A DNA stretch of 64,000 nt from Selenomonas sp. WCT3 (GTDB taxonomy: Bacteria; Bacillota; Negativicutes; Selenomonadales; Selenomonadaceae): NCBI GenBank assembly GCA_900100835.1, contig FNCM01000002.1, forward strand, positions 226,680 to 290,679. Direction: 5' to 3'. Shown here in pieces: positions 52,205-61,217 of this stretch. The notes under the pieces were generated by a model, which did not search any database, was not told where the DNA came from, and worked only from the letters and a program-made list of their open reading frames with translations. The stretch's first letter is position 1. Each line of letters begins with the position of its first letter. The translations under genes were made by a program, and so were the position numbers.

Positions 52205-54118
52205 TTATTTCTCAACGTGCGTGCCAGAATACGGATCCGTGGTGATGACGTTTATCTTCTCGCCTTTCGCATTGAACATATGCGTTGCACAAGCCATGCA
52301 CGGGTCGAAGGAACGGACGACCTTGACAATCTCGAGCGGCTTGTCCGGAACCTTGACCTGTGTGTCCATCATAGCCATCTCATAAGCGCCGTGGCCGGCC
52401 TTATCATCACGCGGGCAAGCACTCCAGGTCGTCGGAACGATGCACTGGTAGTTGTCCGTCTTGCCATCCTTGATGGCAATATAGTGGGACAGTGCCCCGC
52501 GCGGAGCCTCGTAAATGCCAACGCCTTCGCACTCTTTCGGCCAGGTTGACGGGTCCCATTTCTCGTTGCTCGCGACTTTCGTATCGCCAGTCTTGAGGTT
52601 GGCAATGAGCTTGTCGAAGAAGTACTTGTTGATCTCGGCAGCCAGCTGGCAGTCGAGTGCACGGGCAGCCGTACGGCCGACCATCGTCGGGAGCCAGACT
52701 TCCGGAGCCAGGCCGAGGACCTTCGATACGGCATCGATCTGATCCATCATCATTTTCTCCGCCCAAGTCAGCTCGCCGAGCAAGCCCTTCTTAGCCTTGA
52801 CATAGATAATGATATAGCGGGCCAGCGGACCGACCTCGCAGAGCTTGCCATTCCATTTCGGCGTCTTGAGCCAGGAGTACTTGCCCGTCTCATTGAGAGC
52901 CTTCCACTCGGTAGCCGAGCCCTCTTTCGGCCCCGTGTATTTCGGCGAGGTGACGCCATCCCACGGGTTCAGTGCAGCTTCGCTCTTAGCCGGATACTCG
53001 TACCAAGAGTGATCGACGCTCTCGGTAAATACCTTGCGGTCCGCAAAATCCTCGCCATTGACCTCGGTGACTTTGCAGCCAGCGAGCCCCTTACCGAAGT
53101 CTTCAACAACACCATTGCAGCGGATCAGCAGGTTCTTGAAGAACCCACCGTTCTTCGTACCGCTGAACGGCTCTTCCGGATAAGCACCATAGCCGAGCAC
53201 GCAGGTCTTGGCCATACCACCGCCATCGACACGGCCAGCTTTGACGTAAGCAGAGCCAATCGCCAGAAGATCCGGCAGATAATAGTTGTTGACCAGAGAA
53301 CGGCCCATGTTGATAGCACGATCGACGATGTCGAGGCGGGCCGTATTGACCGGTGCATTGCCGTCCTCCAACGAGATGGAGCACGGCATACCGCCGACAA
53401 CATAGTGCGGATGCGGGTTCTTGCCGCCGAAGATGACGTGCGGCGTAACCAGCTCACGCTGCTTGTCGAGCATCTCGAGATAGTGAGCTACAGCCAGGAG
53501 ATGAACCTCTGGCGGCAGCAGTTTATAATCCGGATGGTCCCACCAATTTGCCGAGAAAATGCCGAGCTGGCCGCTCGCAACGATGGCTTTGACCTTTTCC
53601 TGGATTTGCGCAAAATACTGCGGCGTAGCAGCCGGGAAATCATGCTCAAAAGCCTCCGTTACCGACGTGCCCGGAGCACGGAAGGGAAGCTTATAGGTAT
53701 TCAAGACAGTATTCTGCAGGTTAGCGGTAGCAATGGGGTCAGCGGCAGCTGCCTCCAGCGGACTTACCCAGTCCAGGGCATGCAGATGGTAAAAATGGAC
53801 AATGTGGTCCTGTACCGTCAGCGTAGCTGCCATGATGTTGCGGATATAATGAGCGTTCTTCGGAATCGTGATGCCCAGAGCATCCTCCACCGCGCGGACA
53901 GCCCCCAATGCATGGGCCGTCGTGCAAACGCCGCAAATGCGCTGGATATATGCCCAAGCATCACGCGGATCACGGTCCTTCATGACGAGCTCAAGACCGC
54001 GCCATGCTGTACCGGACGAAAGGGCATCGGTTACCTTGCCCGTTGCTTCATCTACCTGAACCTCGACGCGAAGATGACCTTCGATACGGGTTACCGGATC
54101 TACTACTACGTGTTTCAT
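52205..54118 (-). CDS. hyaB: NiFe hydrogenase large subunit, group 1
   Basis: 637-residue catalytic subunit. The nickel ligands are in RICGVCTTAHA (Cys62, Cys65) near the N-terminus and DPCMACATH (Cys607, Cys610, His613) near the C-terminus. A 24-residue tail after His613 is expected to be removed by HyaD. RIEGHLRVEV at the start is also typical. Membrane-bound uptake hydrogenase; exported with the small subunit as a folded pair by the Tat system. Confidence 0.97.
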   Translation of the reverse strand: MKHVVVDPVTRIEGHLRVEVQVDEATGKVTDALSSGTAWRGLELVMKDRDPRDAWAYIQRICGVCTTAHALGAVRAVEDALGITIPKNAHYIRNIMAATLTVQDHIVHFYHLHALDWVSPLEAAAADPIATANLQNTVLNTYKLPFRAPGTSVTEAFEHDFPAATPQYFAQIQEKVKAIVASGQLGIFSANWWDHPDYKLLPPEVHLLAVAHYLEMLDKQRELVTPHVIFGGKNPHPHYVVGGMPCSISLEDGNAPVNTARLDIVDRAINMGRSLVNNYYLPDLLAIGSAYVKAGRVDGGGMAKTCVLGYGAYPEEPFSGTKNGGFFKNLLIRCNGVVEDFGKGLAGCKVTEVNGEDFADRKVFTESVDHSWYEYPAKSEAALNPWDGVTSPKYTGPKEGSATEWKALNETGKYSWLKTPKWNGKLCEVGPLARYIIIYVKAKKGLLGELTWAEKMMMDQIDAVSKVLGLAPEVWLPTMVGRTAARALDCQLAAEINKYFFDKLIANLKTGDTKVASNEKWDPSTWPKECEGVGIYEAPRGALSHYIAIKDGKTDNYQCIVPTTWSACPRDDKAGHGAYEMAMMDTQVKVPDKPLEIVKVVRSFDPCMACATHMFNAKGEKINVITTDPYSGTHVEK

Positions 54119-55213
54119 TTATTCTTCACCTGCTCCCTCGTTCTTCTTTTCATCAGCAATGCGTTTTTTCTTCTGAACAACGCTTGCCGCGGCATGACCG
54201 GCGACACCGACTGCCGTAGCGGCAGCCATGACAGCACCGATCTGATCGACATCACCGATTGGCTGGCCGAATTTCGGCAGACGCTCGGTCATCGCACCAT
54301 CATCCCAGAAGTGCGCGTTGGAGCAGCCGATGCACGGAGCACCGGACTGGATGGGGTAGCTCATGCCCTGGAACCAGCGCAGATTGCCGCAGGAGTTGTA
54401 CGTCTCCGGGCCGCGGCAGCCCAGCTTGTAGAGGCACCAGCCAGCCTTAGCGCCAGCATCATCAAAGCTTTCTGCAAACATGCCGGCATCAAAGAACGGA
54501 CGGCGATAGCAAGTATCATGAATACGGTTGCCATAGAACTGTTTCGGGCGGCCTTCGCCATCAAGGGGCGGAACCGTCCCAAACAGGGCGATATGCATGA
54601 CGACACCCGTCATGACTTCCGGAATCGGCGGGCAGCCCGGAACATTTACCACCGGCGTGCCGCCAGTGAAATACCCGATCCCCGAAGATCCCGTCGGATT
54701 TGGTTTTGCAGCCTGGATACCGCCAGATACGGCACAGGTGCCATACGCGATAACTGCTTTCGCATTCTGAGCCGCATGCTGAAGCAGATGCGTGAAGGTG
54801 TGTCCGCCGGACATGCAGTACACTCCGTTGTCCTTCGTGCAGGCAGCACCCTCAACGCAAAGGATATAGTTTCCTTTGTACTTCTCAATAGTCTCCTCAA
54901 GATGCGCTTCAAACGGAGCACCGGATGCAGCGCTCAGCAGATGGTCATACTCCAAAGCAATCTGGCTCAATACCAAGTCAGATGCCAGCGGTGCACCGGA
55001 ACGGATGAACGACTCATCACACCCCGTGCACTCATGACCATGAATCCAAACGACTACCGGCAGCGGTTTCTGTTCCGCAGCCTCAACGACCTTCGATACC
55101 TGATCTGTGCTGAGTCCCATTAGCGACGTCAGCGCGACGCAGCTCTTGACGAACGTGCGGCGGCTCATGCCTTTTTTGAGATATAAATCCCACATACTCT
55201 CCCGTTTGTCCAC
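54119..55213 (-). CDS. hyaA: NiFe hydrogenase small subunit with Tat signal and C-terminal anchor
   Basis: 364 residues. Twin-arginine signal MSRRTFVKSCVAL (Arg18-Arg19) leads the folded hydrogenase out by Tat. Fe-S ligand motifs include GHECTGCDESFIRSGAP (proximal cluster), CPPIPEVMTG, and HDTCYRRPFFDAG with later Cys for the medial and distal clusters. A hydrophobic helix near the C-terminus (about 325-345) is the membrane anchor. The start is GTG at 55213, seven bases after GGAGG. First gene of the operon. Confidence 0.96.
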   Translation of the reverse strand: MDKRESMWDLYLKKGMSRRTFVKSCVALTSLMGLSTDQVSKVVEAAEQKPLPVVVWIHGHECTGCDESFIRSGAPLASDLVLSQIALEYDHLLSAASGAPFEAHLEETIEKYKGNYILCVEGAACTKDNGVYCMSGGHTFTHLLQHAAQNAKAVIAYGTCAVSGGIQAAKPNPTGSSGIGYFTGGTPVVNVPGCPPIPEVMTGVVMHIALFGTVPPLDGEGRPKQFYGNRIHDTCYRRPFFDAGMFAESFDDAGAKAGWCLYKLGCRGPETYNSCGNLRWFQGMSYPIQSGAPCIGCSNAHFWDDGAMTERLPKFGQPIGDVDQIGAVMAAATAVGVAGHAAASVVQKKKRIADEKKNEGAGEE

Positions 55214-55514
55214 TTTTTTACCTCCTCATTATTATCCGTATGGATACTTGCATATAGAATCCCTCAGGCTGATGGCTCAATATCAGCCGGCAGAAGGTAC
55301 CCCACAAGATACTTTCATTATACGCTTATCGAAAATAAAAAACTACAATTATATCTCCTTGCACCTATAGATATTACTTATCTAGCTATAGGAAAAAACT
55401 AACGAATTACCCTCCCCGGGGGATCCATACTTGTCTTATCTATTTTCGCCACCCCGAATAAATTCTCCTGCTTATAGCAATAAGGAATAAAAAAAAACAC
55501 ACGAAAAAAATAAC
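55214..55514. promoter_or_regulatory. Promoter and leader of the hydrogenase operon
   Basis: On the minus strand a perfect TATAAT -10 (55317-55322) with only a weak -35 suggests an activated promoter. Upstream of it an inverted repeat CCTATAG/CTATAGG (55364-55370 and 55386-55392) is placed at about -54 to -82, fit for an activator. The leader has a seven-base hairpin (55268-55274 with 55283-55289). The rest of this gap is AT-rich with no gene or clear terminator for the NUDIX gene. Confidence 0.5.
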
Positions 55515-56018
55515 TCAATCTATCGCAGAAATCATCGCTTGCCAATCGACAGCCCTGCCATCCAAAAGGACTTCCACCAAAGCTTCTCCCACATAGCGAA
55601 GCTTCAGCGAAAAACAATCGGCACGCGTTTCCAGCAAGCGGAAAAAGATCTTATCCCCCTCCCAAACGGGAAGATCATAGACTTTGCACTTATCAATCCA
55701 TTCCAAATCTCCTTCGTTGCAAGAACCGACCTCGCCTTCAAACCCATTGGCCGTATAAAGAAACATATACTCTGTCTGCCAGCGGTCGGAAATAAACGTG
55801 ATGACACCGCGCAACCGGTAATCGGTCAGCTCGAGGCTTGTTTCTTCACGGCATTCGCGCAGCAGGCATTCCTCCGGGCATTCATCAGCCTCAAAATGGC
55901 CGCCAATCCCCACCCATTTATCCTTGTTGATATCCTTTTCCTTCTTCACGCGATGCATCATGAGATACTTCCCCTCGCGTTCAATATAGCAAAGTGTTGT
56001 CTGATTGCTTTTGGCCAA
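55515..56018 (-). CDS. NUDIX hydrolase (MutT-like)
   Basis: 167 residues. The Nudix box is complete: GHFEADECPEECLLRECREETSLEL (G-x5-E-x7-REUxEExxU type), and an N-terminal TTLCYIEREGKYLMMHRV strand. It hydrolyses a nucleoside diphosphate derivative, perhaps 8-oxo-dGTP, but specificity is not visible. The frame starts upstream at 56048, but the TTG at 56018 lies seven bases after a GGGGG box and one base beyond the larE stop, so it was chosen. Confidence 0.85.
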   Translation of the reverse strand: MAKSNQTTLCYIEREGKYLMMHRVKKEKDINKDKWVGIGGHFEADECPEECLLRECREETSLELTDYRLRGVITFISDRWQTEYMFLYTANGFEGEVGSCNEGDLEWIDKCKVYDLPVWEGDKIFFRLLETRADCFSLKLRYVGEALVEVLLDGRAVDWQAMISAID

Positions 56019-56019
56019 T

Positions 56020-56844
56020 TTATTTCCCCCTGACATCCAAACTCTCATTCATGCTGCCTGTCCGGTACCCTTGTAAATCCATAGTCACATAGTCAAAACC
56101 GATAGCCTTGAAGGCATCTGCGATTTCCTGACGAAGTTCCGGCTCCATAAACCGGCTGATTTCCTCCGGAAGCAGTTCGATACGGGCGAGGTTGCCGTGA
56201 CGGCGCACGCGGAACTGCCGGACCCCCTTGCGCAGGAGATATTCCTCCGCCCGGTTGACTTCATCCAATTTCTCTGCCGAAAGCTCCTCCCCATAAACGA
56301 AACGAGACGCCAGGCAGGCAAAAGATGGCTTATTCCAAGTGGGCAGACCCATTTCTTCGGAAAGACAGCGAATATCCTGCTTCGTCATACCGGCATAGTA
56401 AAGGGGGCTTTTTATATCCAGCTCCCGCAGCGCCCGGCGTCCGGGCCGGTAGTCCCCATCATCATCGCGATTGGAGCCATCCACCACAAAATTCAGCCCC
56501 TTTTGGGCGGCCAGTTCCTTAAACTGACTGAACAGTGCATACTTGCAGCGGTAGCAACGATCTTCGGGATTCATGCGAATCCCTTCAAGGGCCAGAACGT
56601 CAAAAGTTTTGAGGATATGGTGCACCCCCTCTTTTTCCGCGAAAGCCTTTGCCTCCTCCACATCCCGCTGAGGCACAAATACCGAGGCGGCAGTAAAAGC
56701 TATGCACTTATCCCCCAGGGTTTCACGCGCCACCCGCAGCAGGAATGTCGAATCAACGCCGCCGGAAAAAGCTACCGCCACGCTTCCTAATTCCCGCAGA
56801 TATGCCTTTAATTTCATTAATTTATCATTCAAGTCATTTTTCAT
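56020..56844 (-). CDS. larE: ATP-dependent sacrificial sulfur transferase LarE
   Basis: 274-residue PP-loop enzyme. AVAFSGGVDSTFLLRVA (PP-loop) is near the N-terminus; RCYRCKYALFSQF and KPSFACLASRF carry Cys residues that in LarE family members donate sulfur or bind a cluster. It makes the thiolated nickel-pincer cofactor of lactate racemase with LarB and LarC; larA, larB and larC are not in the window. ATG at 56844 follows AAGGA; the frame reads upstream to 56934. Confidence 0.9.
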   Translation of the reverse strand: MKNDLNDKLMKLKAYLRELGSVAVAFSGGVDSTFLLRVARETLGDKCIAFTAASVFVPQRDVEEAKAFAEKEGVHHILKTFDVLALEGIRMNPEDRCYRCKYALFSQFKELAAQKGLNFVVDGSNRDDDGDYRPGRRALRELDIKSPLYYAGMTKQDIRCLSEEMGLPTWNKPSFACLASRFVYGEELSAEKLDEVNRAEEYLLRKGVRQFRVRRHGNLARIELLPEEISRFMEPELRQEIADAFKAIGFDYVTMDLQGYRTGSMNESLDVRGK

Positions 56845-56867
56845 AAATAATCTATCCTTTGCAAAAG

Positions 56868-57926
56868 TCATTTTGCTAAAATAAAATCCTGCTGAACCTG
56901 CTGCAGGCACTCCTGAAAACCATGGGCCGTCCAAAGCCGCAGCTTATGGTCGCAAACCATGCCGCGAACCGCTGGCGGCAGCTTTTCCAAAAAGTCTCGG
57001 CCCGCTTCCGGCCCCAATACAAAAACGGTAGTGGTCAGCAAGTCGGAAATCATGCCCGCATCAGGCAGGCTGCCCTCTGCCACAATCGTATCACTAACGG
57101 CACCATTATCGGCAGGTCGGCCAGTCCGAGGGTCCAGGATATGGTGATAGCGGACACCATCCCGCTCAAAAAAGCGTTCATAATCCCCCGAGGTGGATAA
57201 AGCCCCATCGGAAAGGGCCACCACCGCCAGCCGGCTGTCCTTATCCTCGCTGCGGGGATGGCGAATGCCGACGCGCCAGCTCTCGCCCTTGGCATTTTTC
57301 CCCAGGGCATAAAGGGAACTTGACCCAAGATTTATCAGGCCATTTTTCACGCCGTATTTCTCATAAATCTTTTTCACTTCATCGGCAGCAAAGCCCTTGG
57401 CTATGCCACCGAGGTCAAGGCTCATGCCGGCCTCACGTAAACGAGCACACTGCGTTTCCGGGTTTAGTTCCAATTTCTGCCAGCCGACTTTTGCCTTTGC
57501 TTTTGCCAGCTCCTCAGCCGTTGGAACCTTTGCCTGCTCCGTCCCTATGCCCCACAATTCTACCAACGGCCCAGTGGTCACATCCCAGGCGCCATCGCTG
57601 AGGCGGCTGTATTCCTGGGATACCGCCAGCATGTGAAAGACTTCAGGATGAAGGGAAATCCACGCCCCATTGCCTGCGGCAGCAGCCAGTTTTTTTAAAT
57701 CGCTGTGCTCCCCCTTGGCACTGGCCATCTCGTCAATTTCCTTGAGACGCTTTATGCTTTCTTCCACGGCATCATTGGCTTTTTCGCCTGACGCAGTCAG
57801 CGTCACCACTGTGTCCATAACCATGACATTTTTTTGAACCGGTTCTGTCCTACCACAGCCTGCTGCCCAAAAAGTCAATATCAGCAGCAATCCCATAATT
57901 TCTGCCGCTGACCAAAAGCTTCGCAT
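56868..57926 (-). CDS. apbE: FAD:protein FMN transferase ApbE (lipoprotein)
   Basis: 352-residue flavin transferase with a lipobox (AAGC, Cys24) so it faces outside. LDLGGIAKGFAADEVKK is the conserved FAD-binding core; SGDYERFFERDGVRYHHILDPRTGRPAD follows. ApbE attaches FMN to the Thr of the SGAT-type motif in RnfG and RnfD. Both targets are encoded at 3791-5322. First gene of a small unit with larE and the NUDIX gene. Confidence 0.95.
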   Translation of the reverse strand: MRSFWSAAEIMGLLLILTFWAAGCGRTEPVQKNVMVMDTVVTLTASGEKANDAVEESIKRLKEIDEMASAKGEHSDLKKLAAAAGNGAWISLHPEVFHMLAVSQEYSRLSDGAWDVTTGPLVELWGIGTEQAKVPTAEELAKAKAKVGWQKLELNPETQCARLREAGMSLDLGGIAKGFAADEVKKIYEKYGVKNGLINLGSSSLYALGKNAKGESWRVGIRHPRSEDKDSRLAVVALSDGALSTSGDYERFFERDGVRYHHILDPRTGRPADNGAVSDTIVAEGSLPDAGMISDLLTTTVFVLGPEAGRDFLEKLPPAVRGMVCDHKLRLWTAHGFQECLQQVQQDFILAK

Positions 57927-57968
57927 ATCCGCACCTCCTAGTCCATCAGTCGTAAAACCATTATTTCT

Positions 57969-57974
57969 ATTATA
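57969..57974 (-). promoter_or_regulatory. -10 element upstream of apbE
   Basis: A perfect TATAAT on the minus strand, 43 bases before the apbE start. A weak -35 (TTAACG) is 18 bases upstream. The gap 57927-58107 is a divergent promoter region shared with the plus-strand 91-residue gene; no other structure is evident in it. Confidence 0.5.
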
Positions 57975-58107
57975 ACGCTTTCTTTCCCCTTTCGTTAATG
58001 CAAATTATCCGAAAGAATCTTACACTCACGATAAAAAGCGGCAGGATTTTTCTCACAACAAGCGAAATATTAATACTATCATAAGAAACAATAAAGGAAG
58101 TGATGAT

Positions 58108-58383
58108 ATGAATGTTCGCCTGCATGCTGACAAGTTAGCTTATTTCTTTATCGCCTTTGCGATTTATCTTTTGATTCGCGCTTTTGCTACTGCACTGATG
58201 ATTCCACTGGTCAATGTACTGCTCTATGTCTCCATTGCCACATCACTGCTGGCCAGCAACGTTCCCCGTGTCATCGACATTCCTTTGCATTACGCCTATC
58301 CCATCCGCTGCGTCGAATTTTTTACCTTTGGCATCGCCATCGTCTGCTTCATCGTCCTTTGCTTAAAACACATCTGGACGTAA
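58108..58383 (+). CDS. Small integral membrane protein
   Basis: 91 residues with two or three hydrophobic helices (about 10-30, 33-50, 70-88). No family recognised. One of only two plus-strand genes; ATG follows AAGGAAG. A perfect terminator hairpin (58404-58435) lies just downstream. Its role is unknown; divergence from apbE may only be architectural. Confidence 0.65.
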   Translation: MNVRLHADKLAYFFIAFAIYLLIRAFATALMIPLVNVLLYVSIATSLLASNVPRVIDIPLHYAYPIRCVEFFTFGIAIVCFIVLCLKHIWT

Positions 58384-58403
58384 ACCATAATCATAACAGC
58401 AAA

Positions 58404-58435
58404 ACCCCCGTTGACTCGAAAAAGTCAACGGGGGT
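58404..58435. terminator. Bidirectional terminator
   Basis: Twelve-base perfect stem (58404-58415 with 58424-58435) with an eight-base loop. T-rich sequence follows on both strands, so it can end the 91-residue gene (plus) and korC (minus). Confidence 0.88.
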
Positions 58436-58464
58436 CTTATTTTTAACGGTTATGCCTTTAACGG

Positions 58465-58995
58465 TTATGCCTTTGCCGCTGCATCCCAGCCTACCTGCAA
58501 AGCTTTCATATTCTGCTCTACCGTATGCGGTGGAACGCGGTTTGCCACCGATTTCTTGATCGTATCGAAGGACACGATTCCGGTCAGATGAACCAAAGCG
58601 CCCAGTGCTACGATATTCGCAAAGAGCGGCTTGCCCACTTCTTCGATAGCCAGCTTCGTAATCGGTATGCGGACGACCTGCGGGAAGTCCGGCGTTTCTG
58701 GAACCAGGCTGTCATCGAGCACCAAGAGTCCCTCTGGATTCAGGTCCTGGTAGTATTTATCCGCAGCCTTCTGGGTCATGGCCAATACCAGATCCGGCAC
58801 CAATACATGGGGGTGGAAAATCTTTCCCTCATCGATGATGACCTCAGACTTCGAGGCGCCGCCACGTGCCTCCGGGCCATAGGACTGGGACTGGACCGCC
58901 TCTTTCCCTTCCATAACCGCAGCCTCCGCCAGAATGATGGCAGCCGTAATGACGCCCTGTCCGCCGGACCCGGATAATCTCAGCTGTTTTCTCAT
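58465..58995 (-). CDS. korC: 2-oxoacid:ferredoxin oxidoreductase gamma subunit
   Basis: 176 residues. LRLSGSGGQGVITAAIILAEAA (5-26) is the typical start of gamma-type subunits and QSQSYGPEARGG supports substrate binding. Together with the neighbouring alpha, beta and delta proteins it forms a four-subunit ferredoxin oxidoreductase, probably for 2-oxoglutarate. ATG overlaps the beta stop as ATGA. Confidence 0.92.
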   Translation of the reverse strand: MRKQLRLSGSGGQGVITAAIILAEAAVMEGKEAVQSQSYGPEARGGASKSEVIIDEGKIFHPHVLVPDLVLAMTQKAADKYYQDLNPEGLLVLDDSLVPETPDFPQVVRIPITKLAIEEVGKPLFANIVALGALVHLTGIVSFDTIKKSVANRVPPHTVEQNMKALQVGWDAAAKA

Positions 58996-59816
58996 TTTGC
59001 TGCACCTCCTGCCCGCTCAATAACCTGGTCATAGGCTGTATCATAATCCAACGCTTCTGCCTTGTAGAAGCAGCCAATGGGGAACTTCTCCCCAGTCTTC
59101 TTATCCTCTGGCAGCTTATCCCAGGCCGCTTTCATCACGGCATTGTCCCGCATCCACATCATCATATTGGCCGGACTGCCCAGCTTGTTCTTGCGGCCAT
59201 AGGCCGTCGGACACTGAACCAAGGCCTCGATGAAGGAGAATCCCTTGTTATCGAAACCATCGGCAATCATATCCACCAGATGTTTCTCATGGAACGCCGT
59301 AGAGCGGGCCACATAGGTTGCCCCGGCAGCTTCAGCCAGATGGCAAGCATCAAAGGGGCGGTCAACCGAACCATAAGGTGCGGTGGTGGCCTTCTTGCCC
59401 AGGGGCGTCATCGGCGACGCCTGACCGCCGGTCATGCCGTAAATATTGTTATTGAAGAGCACCACCGTCAAATCGATGTTGCGGCGGCAGCCATGAATAA
59501 AGTGGTTGCCGCCAATGGCCGTACAGTCGCCATCGCCGGTGATAACCACCACATTGAGGTCCGGATTGGCCAGCTTGATTCCCGTAGCAAACGGGATGGC
59601 ACGGCCATGGGCCGTATGCAGCGTATCAAAATCCATATATCCCGAAGCACGGGACGAGCAGCCAATACCGGAAACAATAACGGTATTATCCTGGGACAGG
59701 CCTTTTTTCTCGATGGCCTGGACGATTGCCTTCATGGCAATTCCATTGCCGCAGCCCGGGCACCAAAGGTGCGGGAGACGGTTCTGACGGAAATATTTTT
59801 CGTAACTTCTCTCCAT
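58992..59816 (-). CDS. korB: 2-oxoacid:ferredoxin oxidoreductase beta subunit (TPP-binding)
   Basis: 274 residues. WCPGCGNGIAMKAIVQAI binds the iron-sulfur/TPP edge; GDGDCTAIGGNHFIHGCRRN is the TPP-Mg motif; NNNIYGMTGGQASPMTPLG continues the pocket. ATG at 59816 follows GGGGAGG and lies two bases after the alpha stop; the frame opens earlier at 59834. Length is typical of KorB rather than pyruvate-type beta. Confidence 0.93.
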   Translation of the reverse strand: MERSYEKYFRQNRLPHLWCPGCGNGIAMKAIVQAIEKKGLSQDNTVIVSGIGCSSRASGYMDFDTLHTAHGRAIPFATGIKLANPDLNVVVITGDGDCTAIGGNHFIHGCRRNIDLTVVLFNNNIYGMTGGQASPMTPLGKKATTAPYGSVDRPFDACHLAEAAGATYVARSTAFHEKHLVDMIADGFDNKGFSFIEALVQCPTAYGRKNKLGSPANMMMWMRDNAVMKAAWDKLPEDKKTGEKFPIGCFYKAEALDYDTAYDQVIERAGGAAK

Positions 59817-59818
59817 GG

Positions 59819-60961
59819 TTATGCCTCCCCGCAAAGTGCATCAATGCCAGCTTCAATCTCGGCCGGCTCAAAAGCCTTCATGTTGTATTTGCCGCAAAGT
59901 TCTACCTTGCACTGGCCGTTGGCCGCCCGGCGAACTTCATGGACAATCTGGCCGTAGTTGAGCTCTGCCACCATAATTCCCTTGACCTTAGCCGCCAGCC
60001 GCTCGATGGCTTTATCGGCAAAGGGCCAAATGGTCATAAGGCGAAGGAGCCCCACCTTATGCCCCTTCTGACGGGCATTCTGCACCGCTTCATAAGCCGT
60101 ACGGGCCGTACCGCCAAAGGAAACCACGGCATACTCCGCATCCTCCATAAAGTATTCTTCTGTGTGAATAATTTCTTCTCCCACCCGGGCAATTTTCTCG
60201 TGGAGGCGGTGAATAGAGTTTTCCGTAACCTCCGGGCTGCCCACCGGGAAGCCCGTATTATCATGAATAAGGCCCGTCACATGGATGCGATAGCCCGTGC
60301 CAAAATCGGCCACATTGGGCACGAGGTCTTCATCCGGTTCAAAGGGCTGATAGCCTTCCGCCCGGGTCTTTTTCGGCGCGCGGCGCGGATAGAGTTCCAA
60401 TTCACTAGCCTCCGGCAGTTCTACCTTTTCGCGGAGGTGACCGACCACCTCATCCATCAGCAAAACCACCGGCGTACGAAAGCGCTCGGCATAGTTGACG
60501 GCCATAACTGTGGCATCATAGGTTTCCCGGACACTCCAAGGGGAAAGGGCAATAACGGGATGGTCACCATGGGTTCCCCAGCGGGTCTGCATAACATCCC
60601 CCTGAGAAGGTGCCGTCGGCTGGCCGGTGGAAGGACCAACGCGCTGAACATTGACCAGTACACAGGGAATCTCGGCGCAAGCCGCATAACCAATAAGCTC
60701 CTGTTTCAGCGAAAAACCCGGTCCAGAGGTAGCATCCATAGCCTTCTGTCCCGCCAGTGAAGCCCCAAGGATGGCGCCCATGCTGGCGATTTCATCTTCC
60801 ATCTGGACGAACTTACCCCCAACCTTTGGCAACAGCTTCGCCATGGTTTCTGCCACCTCAGTGGACGGTGTAATCGGATACCCCGCGAAGAAACGGACAC
60901 CAGCGGCAATAGCACCTTCTGCGCAAGCCTCATTTCCCTGCATCAATCTTGCCTTGCTCAT
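59819..60961 (-). CDS. korA: 2-oxoacid:ferredoxin oxidoreductase alpha subunit
   Basis: 380 residues. GNEACAEGAIAAGVRFFAGYPITPSTEVAE is the hallmark of KorA/VorB alpha subunits; ATSGPGFSLKQELIGYAACAEIPCVLVNVQRVGPSTG continues the core. The protein overlaps the delta ferredoxin by four bases. With KorB, KorC and KorD it makes an enzyme that oxidises or reductively carboxylates a 2-oxoacid using ferredoxin. 2-oxoglutarate is the best guess. Confidence 0.94.
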   Translation of the reverse strand: MSKARLMQGNEACAEGAIAAGVRFFAGYPITPSTEVAETMAKLLPKVGGKFVQMEDEIASMGAILGASLAGQKAMDATSGPGFSLKQELIGYAACAEIPCVLVNVQRVGPSTGQPTAPSQGDVMQTRWGTHGDHPVIALSPWSVRETYDATVMAVNYAERFRTPVVLLMDEVVGHLREKVELPEASELELYPRRAPKKTRAEGYQPFEPDEDLVPNVADFGTGYRIHVTGLIHDNTGFPVGSPEVTENSIHRLHEKIARVGEEIIHTEEYFMEDAEYAVVSFGGTARTAYEAVQNARQKGHKVGLLRLMTIWPFADKAIERLAAKVKGIMVAELNYGQIVHEVRRAANGQCKVELCGKYNMKAFEPAEIEAGIDALCGEA

Positions 60962-61158
60962 GCTTCTGCCCCCTTATCCACAAAAATCGCATAATCCGGG
61001 CAGCGCAGCTCGCACTGACCACAAGCGATGCATGCATCGCCATTTGCTACCTGTACCTTGCCGAGCTCATCGAGCGCCAGCACCTGTTTGGGACAAAATG
61101 CAACGCAAATTCCACAGCCTTTGCATCTGCCCATCTTGATGGTGATTTCTGACTTCAT
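60958..61158 (-). CDS. korD: 2-oxoacid oxidoreductase delta subunit (2x 4Fe-4S ferredoxin)
   Basis: 66 residues. Two clusters CKGCGICVAFCPKQVLAL and CIACGQCELRCPDYAIF carry eight Cys. First gene of korDABC. ATG at 61158 follows GGAGGG eight bases upstream; the frame is open to 61182, which is less likely. Confidence 0.94.
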   Translation of the reverse strand: MKSEITIKMGRCKGCGICVAFCPKQVLALDELGKVQVANGDACIACGQCELRCPDYAIFVDKGAEA

Positions 61159-61217
61159 CGGGGTCCCTCCTAGTAACAACACACCATTGGGTCATCCAAT
61201 ACACTAATATGCTATAA

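Noticed and set aside
53009-55123. Plus-strand open frame of 704 codons antisense to hyaA and hyaB
   Set aside because: The minus-strand frame encodes the unmistakable hydrogenase subunits. The long antisense frame follows from GC-rich third positions and shows no recognisable motif.
55400-55514. Possible terminator for the NUDIX gene
   Set aside because: T-rich runs are present on the minus strand, but no adequate stem precedes them.
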